Below, piece by piece: positions 17,084-25,484 of a DNA stretch of 64,000 nucleotides (positions are counted from its first letter, which is position 1; every line of letters begins with the position of its first letter). The stretch is taken from contig NZ_CP098740.1 of assembly GCF_026167665.1 (NCBI RefSeq), forward strand, positions 6,820,001-6,884,000, in the 5' to 3' direction. Origin of the DNA: Streptomyces drozdowiczii. Its GTDB lineage: Bacteria; Actinomycetota; Actinomycetes; Streptomycetales; Streptomycetaceae. The notes under the pieces are model-generated. The model searched no databases. It saw only the letters and a program-made list of their open reading frames with translations, and was not told the origin of the DNA. The position numbers were made by a program, and so were the translations under genes.

Positions 17084-18510
17084 GCGACACCATCCTCGGC
17101 CCCGACGACCTCGAACCGGCTGACGCGCTCGTGCTCTTCGGCATCACCGGAGACCTCGCCAAGAAGATGCTGATGCCCGCCCTGTACCGGCTCACCGAGG
17201 ACGGCAGGCTTACCGTGCCCGTCATCGGCGTGGCCGCGGGCGACTGGAACGACGATGCGCTGCGCGGACACGCCCGGGAGGCCATCGCCGCCGCCGTCCC
17301 CGACTTCGACCAGCAGGTCTTCGACCGTCTCGCGGCGAACCTCTCCATCGTGACCGGCGACTTCACCGATCCCGGCACCTTCGCCCGGCTGCGCGAGGCC
17401 GTCGCCGGATACGGCTTCGTCACCCACTACCTGGCGATCCCGCCGACCCTGTTCACCACCGTGGCCCGCGCCCTGGGCGACGCCGGACTCAACCGCCGCT
17501 CCCGCCTCGTGGTCGAGAAGCCCTTCGGGCACGACGAGGAGTCCGCGCGCGAGCTCCAGAAAGAACTGAGCGCCTTCTTCGACGACCACCACCTGCTGCG
17601 GGTGGACCACTTCCTGGGCAACAGCGCGGTGGAGAGCTTGATGGTCGCCCGCTTCGCCAACACTCTCCTCGCCCCGATCTGGCACCGCTCGTACGTGGAC
17701 AACGTGCAGATCACCCTCGCCGAGGACTTCGACGTCGCCGACCGGGGCTCGTTCTACGACGCCGTGGGCTGCCTGCGCGATGTCGTCCAGAACCACCTGC
17801 TCCAGGTGCTGGCCTTCCTGGCCATGGACCCGCCCAACGTCTCCAACGCCCGCGCCCAGGGCCTCGAGAAGTGGCGGGTGCTGCGCGCCGTCCGCACCCT
17901 GGATCCCGAGGCCACCGTGCGCGGCCAGTACGAGGGCTACCTGGACGTCGAGGGTGTCGCCCCCGGCTCCACCACCGAGACGTACTTCGCGACCCGGCTC
18001 TTCATCGACAACTGGCGCTGGGCCGGAGTCCCCTTCTACCTGCGCAGCGGCAAGGCGCTCCCGGTGACCGCCACCGAGGTGATCGTCCAGCTCCGCACCC
18101 CGCCGCTGGAACTGTTCGGCAGCGGCGCCGCCGAGACCCCGCCCAACCTCATCCGCTTCCGCATCGACGGCGACACCGGCATCCGAGCCGATCTCATGCT
18201 GCGCAAACCCGAGGACGGGGTCGAGCAGCCGGTCACCGTGCCCATCGGCGTCGACTTCGCGACGGTACTCGGACGGCAGGAGCTGCCATACGAGAACATC
18301 CTGCGCGGTGCCGTCGTGGGCGACCCGGAGGCCTTCGCCTTCTACCCGACGATCCTGGAGTGCTGGCGGATCGTCGCCTCCGTCCTCGACCCGTCCCAGC
18401 CGCCCGTGCCGTACGCACCCGGCTCCTGGGGCCCCGAACCGGCGGACCGGCTCCCCGAGCTGAAGTACTGGCACCAGCCGGGGCGGCGGCTCTTCGAGGA
18501 CGTCGTCTGA
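17080..18510 (+). CDS. zwf: glucose-6-phosphate dehydrogenase homologue lacking the motif lysine
   Basis: 476 residues. LFGITGDLAKKMLMPALY (NADP loop), VEKPFGHD, VQNHLLQ with the catalytic His239, and YLRSGKALP with Lys325 all fit G6PDH. The active-site signature, normally RIDHYLGKE, reads RVDHFLGNS at 174-182. The Asp-His pair (176-177) is kept, but the lysine that contacts the substrate phosphate and takes part in catalysis is Asn181. The enzyme would feed the pentose phosphate pathway and make NADPH. The altered motif raises the possibility of a different substrate, for instance an unphosphorylated or non-glucose sugar brought in by the coupled transporter. No gnd, tal or opcA is adjacent. 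Family sure; specificity open. Confidence 0.85.
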   Translation: MSDTILGPDDLEPADALVLFGITGDLAKKMLMPALYRLTEDGRLTVPVIGVAAGDWNDDALRGHAREAIAAAVPDFDQQVFDRLAANLSIVTGDFTDPGTFARLREAVAGYGFVTHYLAIPPTLFTTVARALGDAGLNRRSRLVVEKPFGHDEESARELQKELSAFFDDHHLLRVDHFLGNSAVESLMVARFANTLLAPIWHRSYVDNVQITLAEDFDVADRGSFYDAVGCLRDVVQNHLLQVLAFLAMDPPNVSNARAQGLEKWRVLRAVRTLDPEATVRGQYEGYLDVEGVAPGSTTETYFATRLFIDNWRWAGVPFYLRSGKALPVTATEVIVQLRTPPLELFGSGAAETPPNLIRFRIDGDTGIRADLMLRKPEDGVEQPVTVPIGVDFATVLGRQELPYENILRGAVVGDPEAFAFYPTILECWRIVASVLDPSQPPVPYAPGSWGPEPADRLPELKYWHQPGRRLFEDVV

Positions 18511-18553
18511 CGGCCGTGCGACCGGCCCCGGCGGGGTGCCCGGGAAGCCCGCC

Positions 18554-19663
18554 ATGATCCCCCGTGCCTCCGACGCCGGTCGGAAAGGCCGGGCTGCGAG
18601 CCTCCTGAGGCGGGTGCGCGACAACCTGTGGCCGATGCTCCAGCAGGCCGTGGCCGCCGCGCTGTCCTGGTGGATCGCGGACGACCTCATCGACCACCAC
18701 GTCCCGCTGTTCGCCCCGATCGCCACCCTGGTGGCCCTCAACACCCCGCTCGGTGGGCGTGGCAGCAACACCGTCCGGGTTCTGGTCGGAGTCATCACGG
18801 GCGTCGTCGTCGGGGACCTGGCCTACGCGCTCCTCGGCCACGGCACCGCCGCCTTCGGCCTGGCCGTGTTCGCCGCGCTCCTGATCACCCTGGTGTTGGA
18901 CGGCGAGCGCATCACCATGGCCCAAGCCGCCGTGGGCGCCGTCATCTGCGTCGCCGCCGGGCGGCAGGCCGGGACGAACCGGGTCCTGGACGCGCTCGTC
19001 GGCGGCGCGGTGGCCCTGGTCTTCAGCCAGCTCCTCTTCCCCGTACACCCGGTCTCCCTGCTCAGGCGGGCCGAGTCCACCACCCTGTCCGGTCTGGCCG
19101 ACGCCCTGGAGTTCACCGCCCGCGAGCTGGACGCCCCCGAGGAGGAGCGGACCGCCCGCACCTGGGAGGAGGTGCGCACGGTGTACAGCCTGCTCGACGA
19201 CCTGGGCCGGGCCCGGGCCGACAGCCTCAGCGTCGCCGCCCGCACCCTCCACCGCCGCAGGGACCGGCAGCCGCTCTCCCGCGAGATGGCCGACGCCCTC
19301 CACCTGGACCTGCTCGGCAACAGCTGCTTCACCCTCGTCCGCCGCGCGCTGTCCCTGGACGCCGCGTGTCAGCGCGAGTTCGCCCCCGTACTGCGTGACC
19401 TGTCGGGCGCCCTGGCCTCCTTCGCGGCGGCCCCGGGCAGCCGGCCGGTGCGCCGTCACGCGACGCGCTGGGCGCTCGGAGTCGTCCGCAACGCCCCGGA
19501 CGCCGGACCCGCGCCCGCCGTCGCGATGTGGGAGAACGTACGGCTGGTGGTGCAGGACGTCCTGATCTCCGCGGGTGCCGACACGAAAGCGGCCGAACGC
19601 GCCGTCCGCGAGGGCGCCGAGGAGGTGCAGCTGCCAGAACCCCCGCGCGGACGCCGGCCCTAG
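18554..19663 (+). CDS. FUSC/aromatic-acid-exporter-like membrane protein
   Basis: 369 residues from ATG 18554 (a GTG at 18536 is an alternative). The first 165 residues hold six closely spaced hydrophobic segments, including ALSWWIADDL, FAPIATLVALNTPLGGRG, VRVLVGVITGVVVGDLAYALL and VGGAVALVFSQLLFPVHP. This is the half-repeat of the FUSC/ArAE exporter family. A helical cytoplasmic C-terminal domain of about 200 residues follows. Relatives export aromatic carboxylates or are of unknown function. It lies 43 bases after zwf in the same direction and may be part of that operon, though no metabolic link is evident. The N-terminal six helices alone suggest a dimeric transporter. Confidence 0.7.
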   Translation: MIPRASDAGRKGRAASLLRRVRDNLWPMLQQAVAAALSWWIADDLIDHHVPLFAPIATLVALNTPLGGRGSNTVRVLVGVITGVVVGDLAYALLGHGTAAFGLAVFAALLITLVLDGERITMAQAAVGAVICVAAGRQAGTNRVLDALVGGAVALVFSQLLFPVHPVSLLRRAESTTLSGLADALEFTARELDAPEEERTARTWEEVRTVYSLLDDLGRARADSLSVAARTLHRRRDRQPLSREMADALHLDLLGNSCFTLVRRALSLDAACQREFAPVLRDLSGALASFAAAPGSRPVRRHATRWALGVVRNAPDAGPAPAVAMWENVRLVVQDVLISAGADTKAAERAVREGAEEVQLPEPPRGRRP

Positions 19664-19677
19664 GGGTGTCCACGAAG

Positions 19678-19698
19678 CCCCTGGCCGCCCGCCAGGGG
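19678..19698 (+). terminator. weak terminator-like hairpin
   Basis: CCCCTGG, 7-base loop, CCAGGGG, 15 bases after the FUSC-like gene's stop. The stem is short (7 bp) and lacks a U-tract, so this is only a candidate. Confidence 0.4.
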
Positions 19699-20104
19699 GT
19701 CGGTCAGGACCAGGAGGTCGACCAGGACGGCGCTGACGACGTGGTCGGCGTGCGGCCGGATGGCGAGTGGCCCGCCGCGCCCGTCCGGCTGAGCGGGAGG
19801 CGCGCAGCCATTGGGTGACCAGGGCCGGGCGCATGACGACGTAGGCGAGGACGAGCATGCCGCCCATCTGGACGATGGTCAGCACTCGGTGCGCCGTACA
19901 GCCCGCCGGCCCCTGTGAGCCTCGTCCCACGCGTACGGGGCTGAGCGTATGGACGACGAAGCCCCCGGGGCGCTCTTGGCGGGGTGTCCGGTGGCCCGCC
20001 GGTATGAGTGCAGGACGGCGAACTCGGTGTCAACGGTGGCCGCATCCGTTCCCCGGCAGGCCCCGGCACGCTTCAGCTGTTGCTGCCTGAGGAAACCCTG
20101 ATGG
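19699..20104. other. gene-free stretch with one hydrophobic minus-strand fragment
   Basis: No complete gene. On the minus strand, 19890-19800 reads VLTIVQMGGMLVLAYVVMRP followed by ALVTQWLRA, a convincing membrane segment, but without a family match or a sensible start or end. It may be the remains of a lost membrane protein. Confidence 0.3.
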
Positions 20105-20436
20105 TCAGCCGCGACGGAACAGGCGGCGCGTGTGTGCTTGCGGCGTGTCGTCAGTGGGAGGCGGGAGGTACTCCTGGACGTGCACCTGCTCGGCCGTGGT
20201 GATCCGGGCAAGCGTCGGACTGTAAGCGACGGGGGCGCGCACTTCGACCAGCCACGATCCGCCGGAGACCCGGAACACACTACGCGGCCAGACCAGCGCC
20301 TGGGCGATGACGACCCTCTTCCCGTCGAAGTGATGGCGGGGCCTTCGTGCAGTTTGCACCCAAGGCTCATCGCCTCGCTGACACGGTGGCGGAAAGCGGC
20401 ATAGTCCGGCCCGGCCAAGAGTCCGCAGTGTGACAC
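20105..20436 (-). pseudogene. DUF1737 protein, frameshifted as read
   Basis: GLLAGPDYAAFRHRVSEAMSLGCKLHEGPAIT (about 20424-20330) is the conserved DUF1737 core. The remaining family motif FDGKRVVIAQALVWP follows only after a frame change at about 20330, where one base (a C on the minus strand) is missing between the two halves. DUF1737 proteins are small, widespread in Streptomyces and of unknown function. After the motif the frame continues to 20105 with a poorly conserved tail. The damage is a single indel, so this could be an intact gene with a sequence error. Confidence 0.6.
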
Positions 20437-20499
20437 AGGCAGGCGTTGGAGCTGCGCAGTTTTGTGACCTGAAGGCGTCGTTCACCAGTGACGTGGCGT

Positions 20500-21390
20500 T
20501 CAGGACGTGTGCGCTGTTCCCTTCCCCCGCAGCGTGTCGACGGCGATGCGGGCAGCGATGCCGATCACGGCGTCGGCCGCGGGAACGATCGCAGCTGTGC
20601 TGGCGGTCCGGGTGAATACGGCGATTGCGTAACGGCCGCCGTCGGGGTACTGGACGACGCCGACCTCGCCGCGCAGCGTCGGTAGCGATCCCGTTTTGCC
20701 CGCGACGTGCACATCGTCGAAGGGGAACCCGGAGGCGAGGCGGTGTGGCCAGACTTGAAGTCCCATAAGACGGCGCATGGAAGCGCAGTGATCGGGGGTG
20801 CAGGCCGTGTCACGCCAGATCGTGGCGAGCAGTTGGGTCAGCTCGCGAGGGGTGCTGCGGTTGGACTGCGCCGGGTCGAGAGCCCGGAGCCTGGCGATGA
20901 CCTGTGGATCGGCGAGCGCCTGCGCGCCGCCTGGGCCGGCGTCCTCCTTGACGCTGGCCATCATCGCTCCGAAGGAGTGAAGAGCATGGGTGCGGGTGAG
21001 GCCGAGGCGTGCTGTCGTACGGTTCACGGCTTCCAACCCGACGCGCCGCAGGATGACGTCGGCTGAGGCGTTGTCGCTGACGGCCATCATCAGATACGCC
21101 AGGTCGCGCAGGGAGAGGCGGGCGGTGTCCGCCATGGCCGCGAGTCCCGTCGGCCCCGAGGCGCGCCCGTCCGGCGGACAGTCGACCTGCTCGGTGAGGT
21201 CGATGTCGCCGGCCGCTGCCCGCTCATGCAGGGCGATGAGCAAGGGCAGCTTATGGACGCTGGCGGTGCTTACCAACTGGCTTCCCTGGTAGTCGACTTC
21301 GGTACCGGAGTCGATGTCCCGGGCGTGCATCCAGCCGTTCACTCCTGCGTCGGTGAAAGCCGCGCGGAGTTGGGTGAGGGTGTCGGTCAT
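20500..21390 (-). CDS. cytoplasmic penicillin-recognising serine protein (class A beta-lactamase fold; BlaB-like)
   Basis: 296 residues with the three active-site motifs of serine beta-lactamases: SVHK (Ser44, Lys47), SDN (105-107) and KTG (232-234). There is no signal peptide or lipobox, so the protein should stay in the cytoplasm where it cannot protect the wall. I find no ExxLN omega-loop motif, which normally provides the deacylating Glu166. The ATG overlaps the stop of the upstream LysR gene (ATGA at 21390-21387). This architecture matches BlaB of Streptomyces cacaoi. BlaB pairs with the LysR activator BlaA, carries these motifs, and was reported not to bind or hydrolyse penicillin, acting instead in regulation. 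A regulatory role is therefore more likely than drug resistance. Confidence 0.75.
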   Translation of the reverse strand: MTDTLTQLRAAFTDAGVNGWMHARDIDSGTEVDYQGSQLVSTASVHKLPLLIALHERAAAGDIDLTEQVDCPPDGRASGPTGLAAMADTARLSLRDLAYLMMAVSDNASADVILRRVGLEAVNRTTARLGLTRTHALHSFGAMMASVKEDAGPGGAQALADPQVIARLRALDPAQSNRSTPRELTQLLATIWRDTACTPDHCASMRRLMGLQVWPHRLASGFPFDDVHVAGKTGSLPTLRGEVGVVQYPDGGRYAIAVFTRTASTAAIVPAADAVIGIAARIAVDTLRGKGTAHTS

Positions 21391-22346
21391 AGCCAGTACT
21401 CCGCTGCGGGGCGCAGATGTGTCGTGCGGGCAGGGGCGTCGGGGCGGGCGTCAGCTGTCGTCCGCAGGGCATGCTCAGCAGCGTCGGCGAACGCGCGCAC
21501 GGCAGCGTCGCCGTGCCCGTGAGGCCACGCGATGGAATGGCGCCAGGCCAGCGGAGCACCGGCGAGGGGCCGCCACACGAGCCCGGGGCCGGTGGTGTCG
21601 CCCCATGCGTCGCGTGGGGCGAACGCAACGGCCGAGGCCGAGAGGACCAGGCCGCGTACGAAGCTGTCGCCCCGGCCGTGCCGTATCGCGGGCGGTGTGT
21701 AACCGCCGCGCGCGCAGGTTGTCAGCACGTCATCGTAGAGCGCGGGGGAGACTGCCCGCGGGAACAGCACGAGTTCGTGGCCGTTGAGCGAGGCCAGGGT
21801 CACCTCCCTGTGCTCTGTTGCGGGTGCGTTGCCAGGGAGCAGGACGCCGAGGTCGCGCCGCAGTACGGGGCCGAGTTCGAGGCCTGTCACGTCGCAGGGA
21901 TGGTGCACCAGCCCGACGTCCAGTTCCTGCGCGGCAAACCGGTCGAGTTGCTCACCTGTCGACAGCTCCTGCAGCTCCAGCTCCACCGTCGCGCAATTCT
22001 CCTGGAAGGCATCCATCAGGGCGGCGACGGTGGCGCTCGCGATGTCGGCAGGCAGTGCCGCGCGCAGCAGTCCGCTCTCTCCGCCCCGGATCCGGCGGGC
22101 CGCGGCACGCAGGGTCGCAGCCCGGGTGAGGAGTGCACGCGCTTCCGGCAGCAGCAGCATTCCGGCCTTCGTGAGGGCGACCTGGCGGCTGGTGCGGTCG
22201 AACAAACGCACCTCCAGCTCTCGCTCCAAGCGCTGAATGCGCTGTGACAAGGGCGGCTGGGCCATGTGCAGGCGTACCGCCGCACGGCCGAAGTGTGACT
22301 CTTCTGCAACAGCTACAAAGCATTCCAGGTGCCGGATCAGGTCCAC
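21387..22346 (-). CDS. LysR-type regulator (BlaA-like), coupled to the BlaB-like gene
   Basis: About 320 residues from GTG 22346 (MDLIRHLECFVAVAEESHFG), the usual LysR opening. The helix-turn-helix is complete (AAVRLHMAQPPLSQRIQRLERELEVRLFDR), followed by a LysR substrate-binding domain. It is translationally coupled to a cytoplasmic beta-lactamase-like protein and divergent from a penicillin-binding protein gene 85 bases away. An A/T-rich near-palindrome at 22371-22387 lies between them and is a good LysR box candidate. By analogy with BlaA of S. cacaoi it would respond, with its partner, to cell-wall or beta-lactam stress and control the divergent gene. Regulator class is certain; the signal is inferred. 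Confidence 0.85.
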   Translation of the reverse strand: MDLIRHLECFVAVAEESHFGRAAVRLHMAQPPLSQRIQRLERELEVRLFDRTSRQVALTKAGMLLLPEARALLTRAATLRAAARRIRGGESGLLRAALPADIASATVAALMDAFQENCATVELELQELSTGEQLDRFAAQELDVGLVHHPCDVTGLELGPVLRRDLGVLLPGNAPATEHREVTLASLNGHELVLFPRAVSPALYDDVLTTCARGGYTPPAIRHGRGDSFVRGLVLSASAVAFAPRDAWGDTTGPGLVWRPLAGAPLAWRHSIAWPHGHGDAAVRAFADAAEHALRTTADARPDAPARTTHLRPAAEYWL

Positions 22347-22370
22347 GACCAGCGACCATATCAAAAGTCT

Positions 22371-22387
22371 ATGAATTCTGAATCCAT
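22371..22387. promoter_or_regulatory. near-palindrome, candidate LysR binding site
   Basis: ATGAATTCTGAATCCAT is a 17-base palindrome (ATGnATTCnGAATnCAT) with one mismatched pair, lying 25 bases from the LysR start and 45 from the PBP start. It stands out as A/T-rich in a 70% GC setting, as expected for a divergent promoter. Confidence 0.5.
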
Positions 22388-22431
22388 ATCGGTCTTGGAC
22401 ATGAAGGGGCGCCGCTTGGTCTCCTCACGGC

Positions 22432-24036
22432 ATGACACACACTTCCGGGCGACGCAGAACCTCACGCTCCCCGCTCAAGGTAACCGCCGCCGCGGCAGCG
22501 ACCCTCGCTCTCACCGCAGGCGGTGCGTACGCCGCGAAGATCGGTCCCTTCGACAACGGCCCGAATGCCTTGGACCCGGCCGCCGCTGCCCAGGCGCGCG
22601 CCTTTCTCTCCGACTAGTCGCGCGGCCGTTACGACGCCGCGGCAGGGCGGACCACCAGCCCCGCCCGGGCTGGGGAGGTGCTCCGCAGTTTCACCGAGGG
22701 CCTCGACATCGACAGCCCCCGTCTCACCGCTGCTACCGCTGAGCGCGCGGACGACGGCGTGGTGAGCGTCCCTTTCACCGCGAAGATGCCGGTGAAAGCC
22801 CTCGGCACCTGGACGTACACCTCACGCGTACGCCTGCGGGAAGAGAAGGGAACATGGAAGGTCGACTGGTCCCTTGGGCTCGTTCACCCACACCTGAGCG
22901 ACCAGGCTAAGTTCCGTCTGGAGCGTGAGGAAACCAGTACGCCGGACGTCGCAGACAGGCACGGGAAGACCCTTACGGGTGACACCTACCCGTCATTGCA
23001 GCCACTGCTGACGCAGATCGCGGGTGGGGACGGCGGGCCGCGAGGGAAGATTCGGCTGATCGACCGGGTCACCGGGCAGACGAAGCGCACGGAGATCACG
23101 TTCGGGCGAAAAGAAGCCCCGGCATCGGCCCGGACCACTCTGGACGCCACCTGGCAGGCAGCCGCTGACCGAGCTCTTGGCGCCGATGCCGACGGCAAGA
23201 ACGCTTCGCTAGTAGCTCTGCGCGTCGACAACGGCGAGATCCTCGCCATGGCCAACTCACCCGCCACCGGTTTCAACCGCGCCGCCTCAGGCACCTATGC
23301 GCCCGGCTCCACCTGGAAGATCGTGACGAGCAGCGCACTGCTGCTGAAGAACGCTGTCACCCCGCAAACGATTGTGGACTGCCCCAAACACCTCATCGTG
23401 GGCAAGGAGTTCCACAACGTCGAGACGTCGGAGTTCCACGGCGCGACCTTCCAGAAAGACTTCATGGAGTCCTGCAACACGGCCTTCATCAGCCTGCGCG
23501 ACAAACTCGGCGACGCCGAAACGGGCGACGTCGCGCGCAAGTACTTCGGTGTCGGCCAGGAATGGCACGTAGGCATCCCTTCGTACGACGGATCGGTGCC
23601 GGTACCGAAGGACGAGACAGAGAAGGCGGCTGCCATGATCGGACAGGGCCGCATCCAGGCCAACCCCCTCATCATGGCCTCGGTCACCGCGACTGCGGCC
23701 TCCGGCCACTTCCACCAGCCGACGATCCGTCCCGACACGGACGACCGGACCACCACCACCGCACTACCGCGGACCGTGGTGAACCAGTTGCAGACGATGA
23801 TGCGTGCCACCGTAACGGGCGGAACCGCGCATATCCTGGCCGATCTGCCCGGCACGATCGGCGCGAAGACCGGAACCGCCGAGGTTGCCGAGGACGAGGA
23901 GAACAACGGCTGGCTGGTAGCCCGGCGCGGCAATGTCGCGGTGGCCTGCGTGGTCGAGCAAGGTGTCACGGGCGGCGGCTCGGCCGGACCCATCCTTCAC
24001 CGCCTTCTGGCAGCGGTACCCGACGACCCGTCTTGA
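22432..24036 (+). pseudogene. penicillin-binding protein (MecA-N/NTF2-like + transpeptidase) with in-frame amber codon
   Basis: One frame runs from ATG 22432 to TGA 24036, interrupted only by TAG at 22615-22617 (codon 62). The 61 residues before it are a signal/membrane segment (AAAAATLALTAGGAYAAKIG) and the start of an NTF2-like domain. The reading resumes FLSD*SRGRYDAAA, where relatives have Trp, so TGG to TAG is the likely change. The transpeptidase domain is whole: GSTWK (active-site Ser), SCN and GAKTGTAEV. The protein would be 534 residues, a class B PBP involved in peptidoglycan cross-linking. As read, the catalytic part has lost its export signal unless the amber codon is suppressed or is an error. 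GTG 22678 is the next possible start but would give a cytoplasmic product. It is divergent from the BlaA/BlaB-like genes. Confidence 0.75.
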
Positions 24037-24172
24037 GCCATCTCTACCCACCGAGCCAGGGGAGACGCGGGGAGACGCGCGGAACGACTGCCTCACAGAG
24101 CCTCCTCCTCGCACCCGTACCACCGCCTCAGCCACAACCCGCATCAACGCGCACCGCAGGGGGAGTCAGACG

Positions 24173-25321
24173 ATGACCGGTTTCCGAGCGCTCGGACCGG
24201 CCCTTTTCGGAGGGCTGGTGTTGGCCGGCCTCCTCTACTGGGCGGGGTCGACCACACACGTACTCAGCCTGCCTGGAGCAACGAACTTCCTGGGCCCTGA
24301 CCAGGCGAACCGACTCAAGGCGTGGACGACGCCCTGGTCGACGGAGGTGCCGTCCTCACCCCAGTTCACCTACCCGGCCGGGGCCAGTGGCCATGGCGCG
24401 GACTACGTGGCACTGCGGGAGACCGCGATGCGCGTACGCTACGCCGCGCTCATCCTCATCTTCTCCGGTGGCGCGGCCCCGCTGCTGCGCCGACTCTCCG
24501 GCCGTACTGTCCTGCACACCATCGCCCGCACGACGGCCCTATGGGGCTGGGGAATCACCGCAGCCATGCTCGCCGTCACCGTCTCTGCCCCCTGGGCCGC
24601 AGCATCCGGCGGATCGGCAACCCACCAGCTCCTGCCCACCCTCGCGAGCACGATGTCTCAAGGCCGCGACCTCCCTCTCGTCGCCGCTCTGGCGGCAGCA
24701 GCCGCGACTACAGGCGTCACGGCCTTGCTGAGCCGTGAGCCCGTCTCAACACCTCGTCCGCCCACGTCAATCCCGACATCAACAGCACGGCTCGCAGCAA
24801 CGCTGGGTACCGCAGTGATCCTCTTCGCCCTCATCGTGCCCTCGAACCAGAAAGTGGCCGCCTACATCCAGACCGGTTTCACCGGTAACGGCCGGCTGTC
24901 CGAGCCCGGCGACCTGTTGCGGCAATGGCTCCAGCTCAGCGCCTGGACCACACCCACCGGGCCCACGCTCGGGCGCTGGCTGCTCTACCGGCTCGGTGAG
25001 GTAGTCCTTGTCGCAACCGTCTGGTGGGCACTGCGACTCCTCCCGACCCTGTTCGACCACGTCACCGCTCCCGCCTACGCTCTCGGCGCCGCCGCCGCCA
25101 CCACGCTCGGGGCGGAGGCGAATGACATGTGGCACTCGCTGCTCACCTACCAGACCGTCACAGGCGGACCGCTTCTCTACTACATATCCACAGGCTCCGG
25201 CGCATCGGCGGCACTCGTCTTCGGCTCCCTCGCCGGCTGTGCAAGCACCGTCGCCGTACGTCGGCACATCCGCGCACAATCGCCGCCCCCGGCGGAGCCG
25301 CAGAGTCGGCCGGTCTCCTGA
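24173..25321 (+). CDS. polytopic membrane protein of unknown function, full-length copy
   Basis: 382 residues from ATG 24173, preceded by GGGGGAG. About eight hydrophobic segments. The first is ALFGGLVLAGLLYWAG, then an external loop of about 60 residues, then YAALILIFSGGAA, WGWGITAAMLAVTVSAPWAA, two further helices, an external loop with QKVAAYIQTGFTGNGRL, and LGEVVLVATVWWALRLLP near the end. I do not recognise the family. It follows the PBP gene by 137 bases in the same direction and may share its control. Residues 47-382 recur with about nine in ten identical in a second copy at 61758-62767, which lacks the first helix. The strong similarity implies a recent duplication or horizontal copy. 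Confidence 0.7.
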   Translation: MTGFRALGPALFGGLVLAGLLYWAGSTTHVLSLPGATNFLGPDQANRLKAWTTPWSTEVPSSPQFTYPAGASGHGADYVALRETAMRVRYAALILIFSGGAAPLLRRLSGRTVLHTIARTTALWGWGITAAMLAVTVSAPWAAASGGSATHQLLPTLASTMSQGRDLPLVAALAAAAATTGVTALLSREPVSTPRPPTSIPTSTARLAATLGTAVILFALIVPSNQKVAAYIQTGFTGNGRLSEPGDLLRQWLQLSAWTTPTGPTLGRWLLYRLGEVVLVATVWWALRLLPTLFDHVTAPAYALGAAAATTLGAEANDMWHSLLTYQTVTGGPLLYYISTGSGASAALVFGSLAGCASTVAVRRHIRAQSPPPAEPQSRPVS

Positions 25322-25355
25322 CAGACCAGAAGAGAACGGGTGTGCTGCTCCAAGG
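24309..25355 (+). repeat. about 1-kb direct repeat, copy 1
   Basis: From ACCGACTCAAGGCGTGGA to about 35 bases past the membrane gene's stop, this stretch matches 61758-62800 in the same orientation with long identical runs. The left boundary of similarity falls inside the gene, at codon 46. Confidence 0.8.
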
Positions 25356-25484
25356 CGGTGCGCCAGCACCCGCGTGCGACGTTCTACGAGGAAGAGGTGG
25401 CAGTTGGTCGGAGGCCGGTAGCCCCGTTGCGGGGCCACCGAAGGCAATGGGGGAAGCCGGTGACCAGGTAGGACCGAGAACCTG

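Noticed and set aside
16951..18798. 615-codon minus-strand frame opposite zwf
   Set aside because: Antisense to a well-conserved gene and lacks motifs or a ribosome site.
20500..21390. Antibiotic-resistance beta-lactamase
   Set aside because: No export signal and no omega-loop Glu motif; context favours a BlaB-like regulatory protein.
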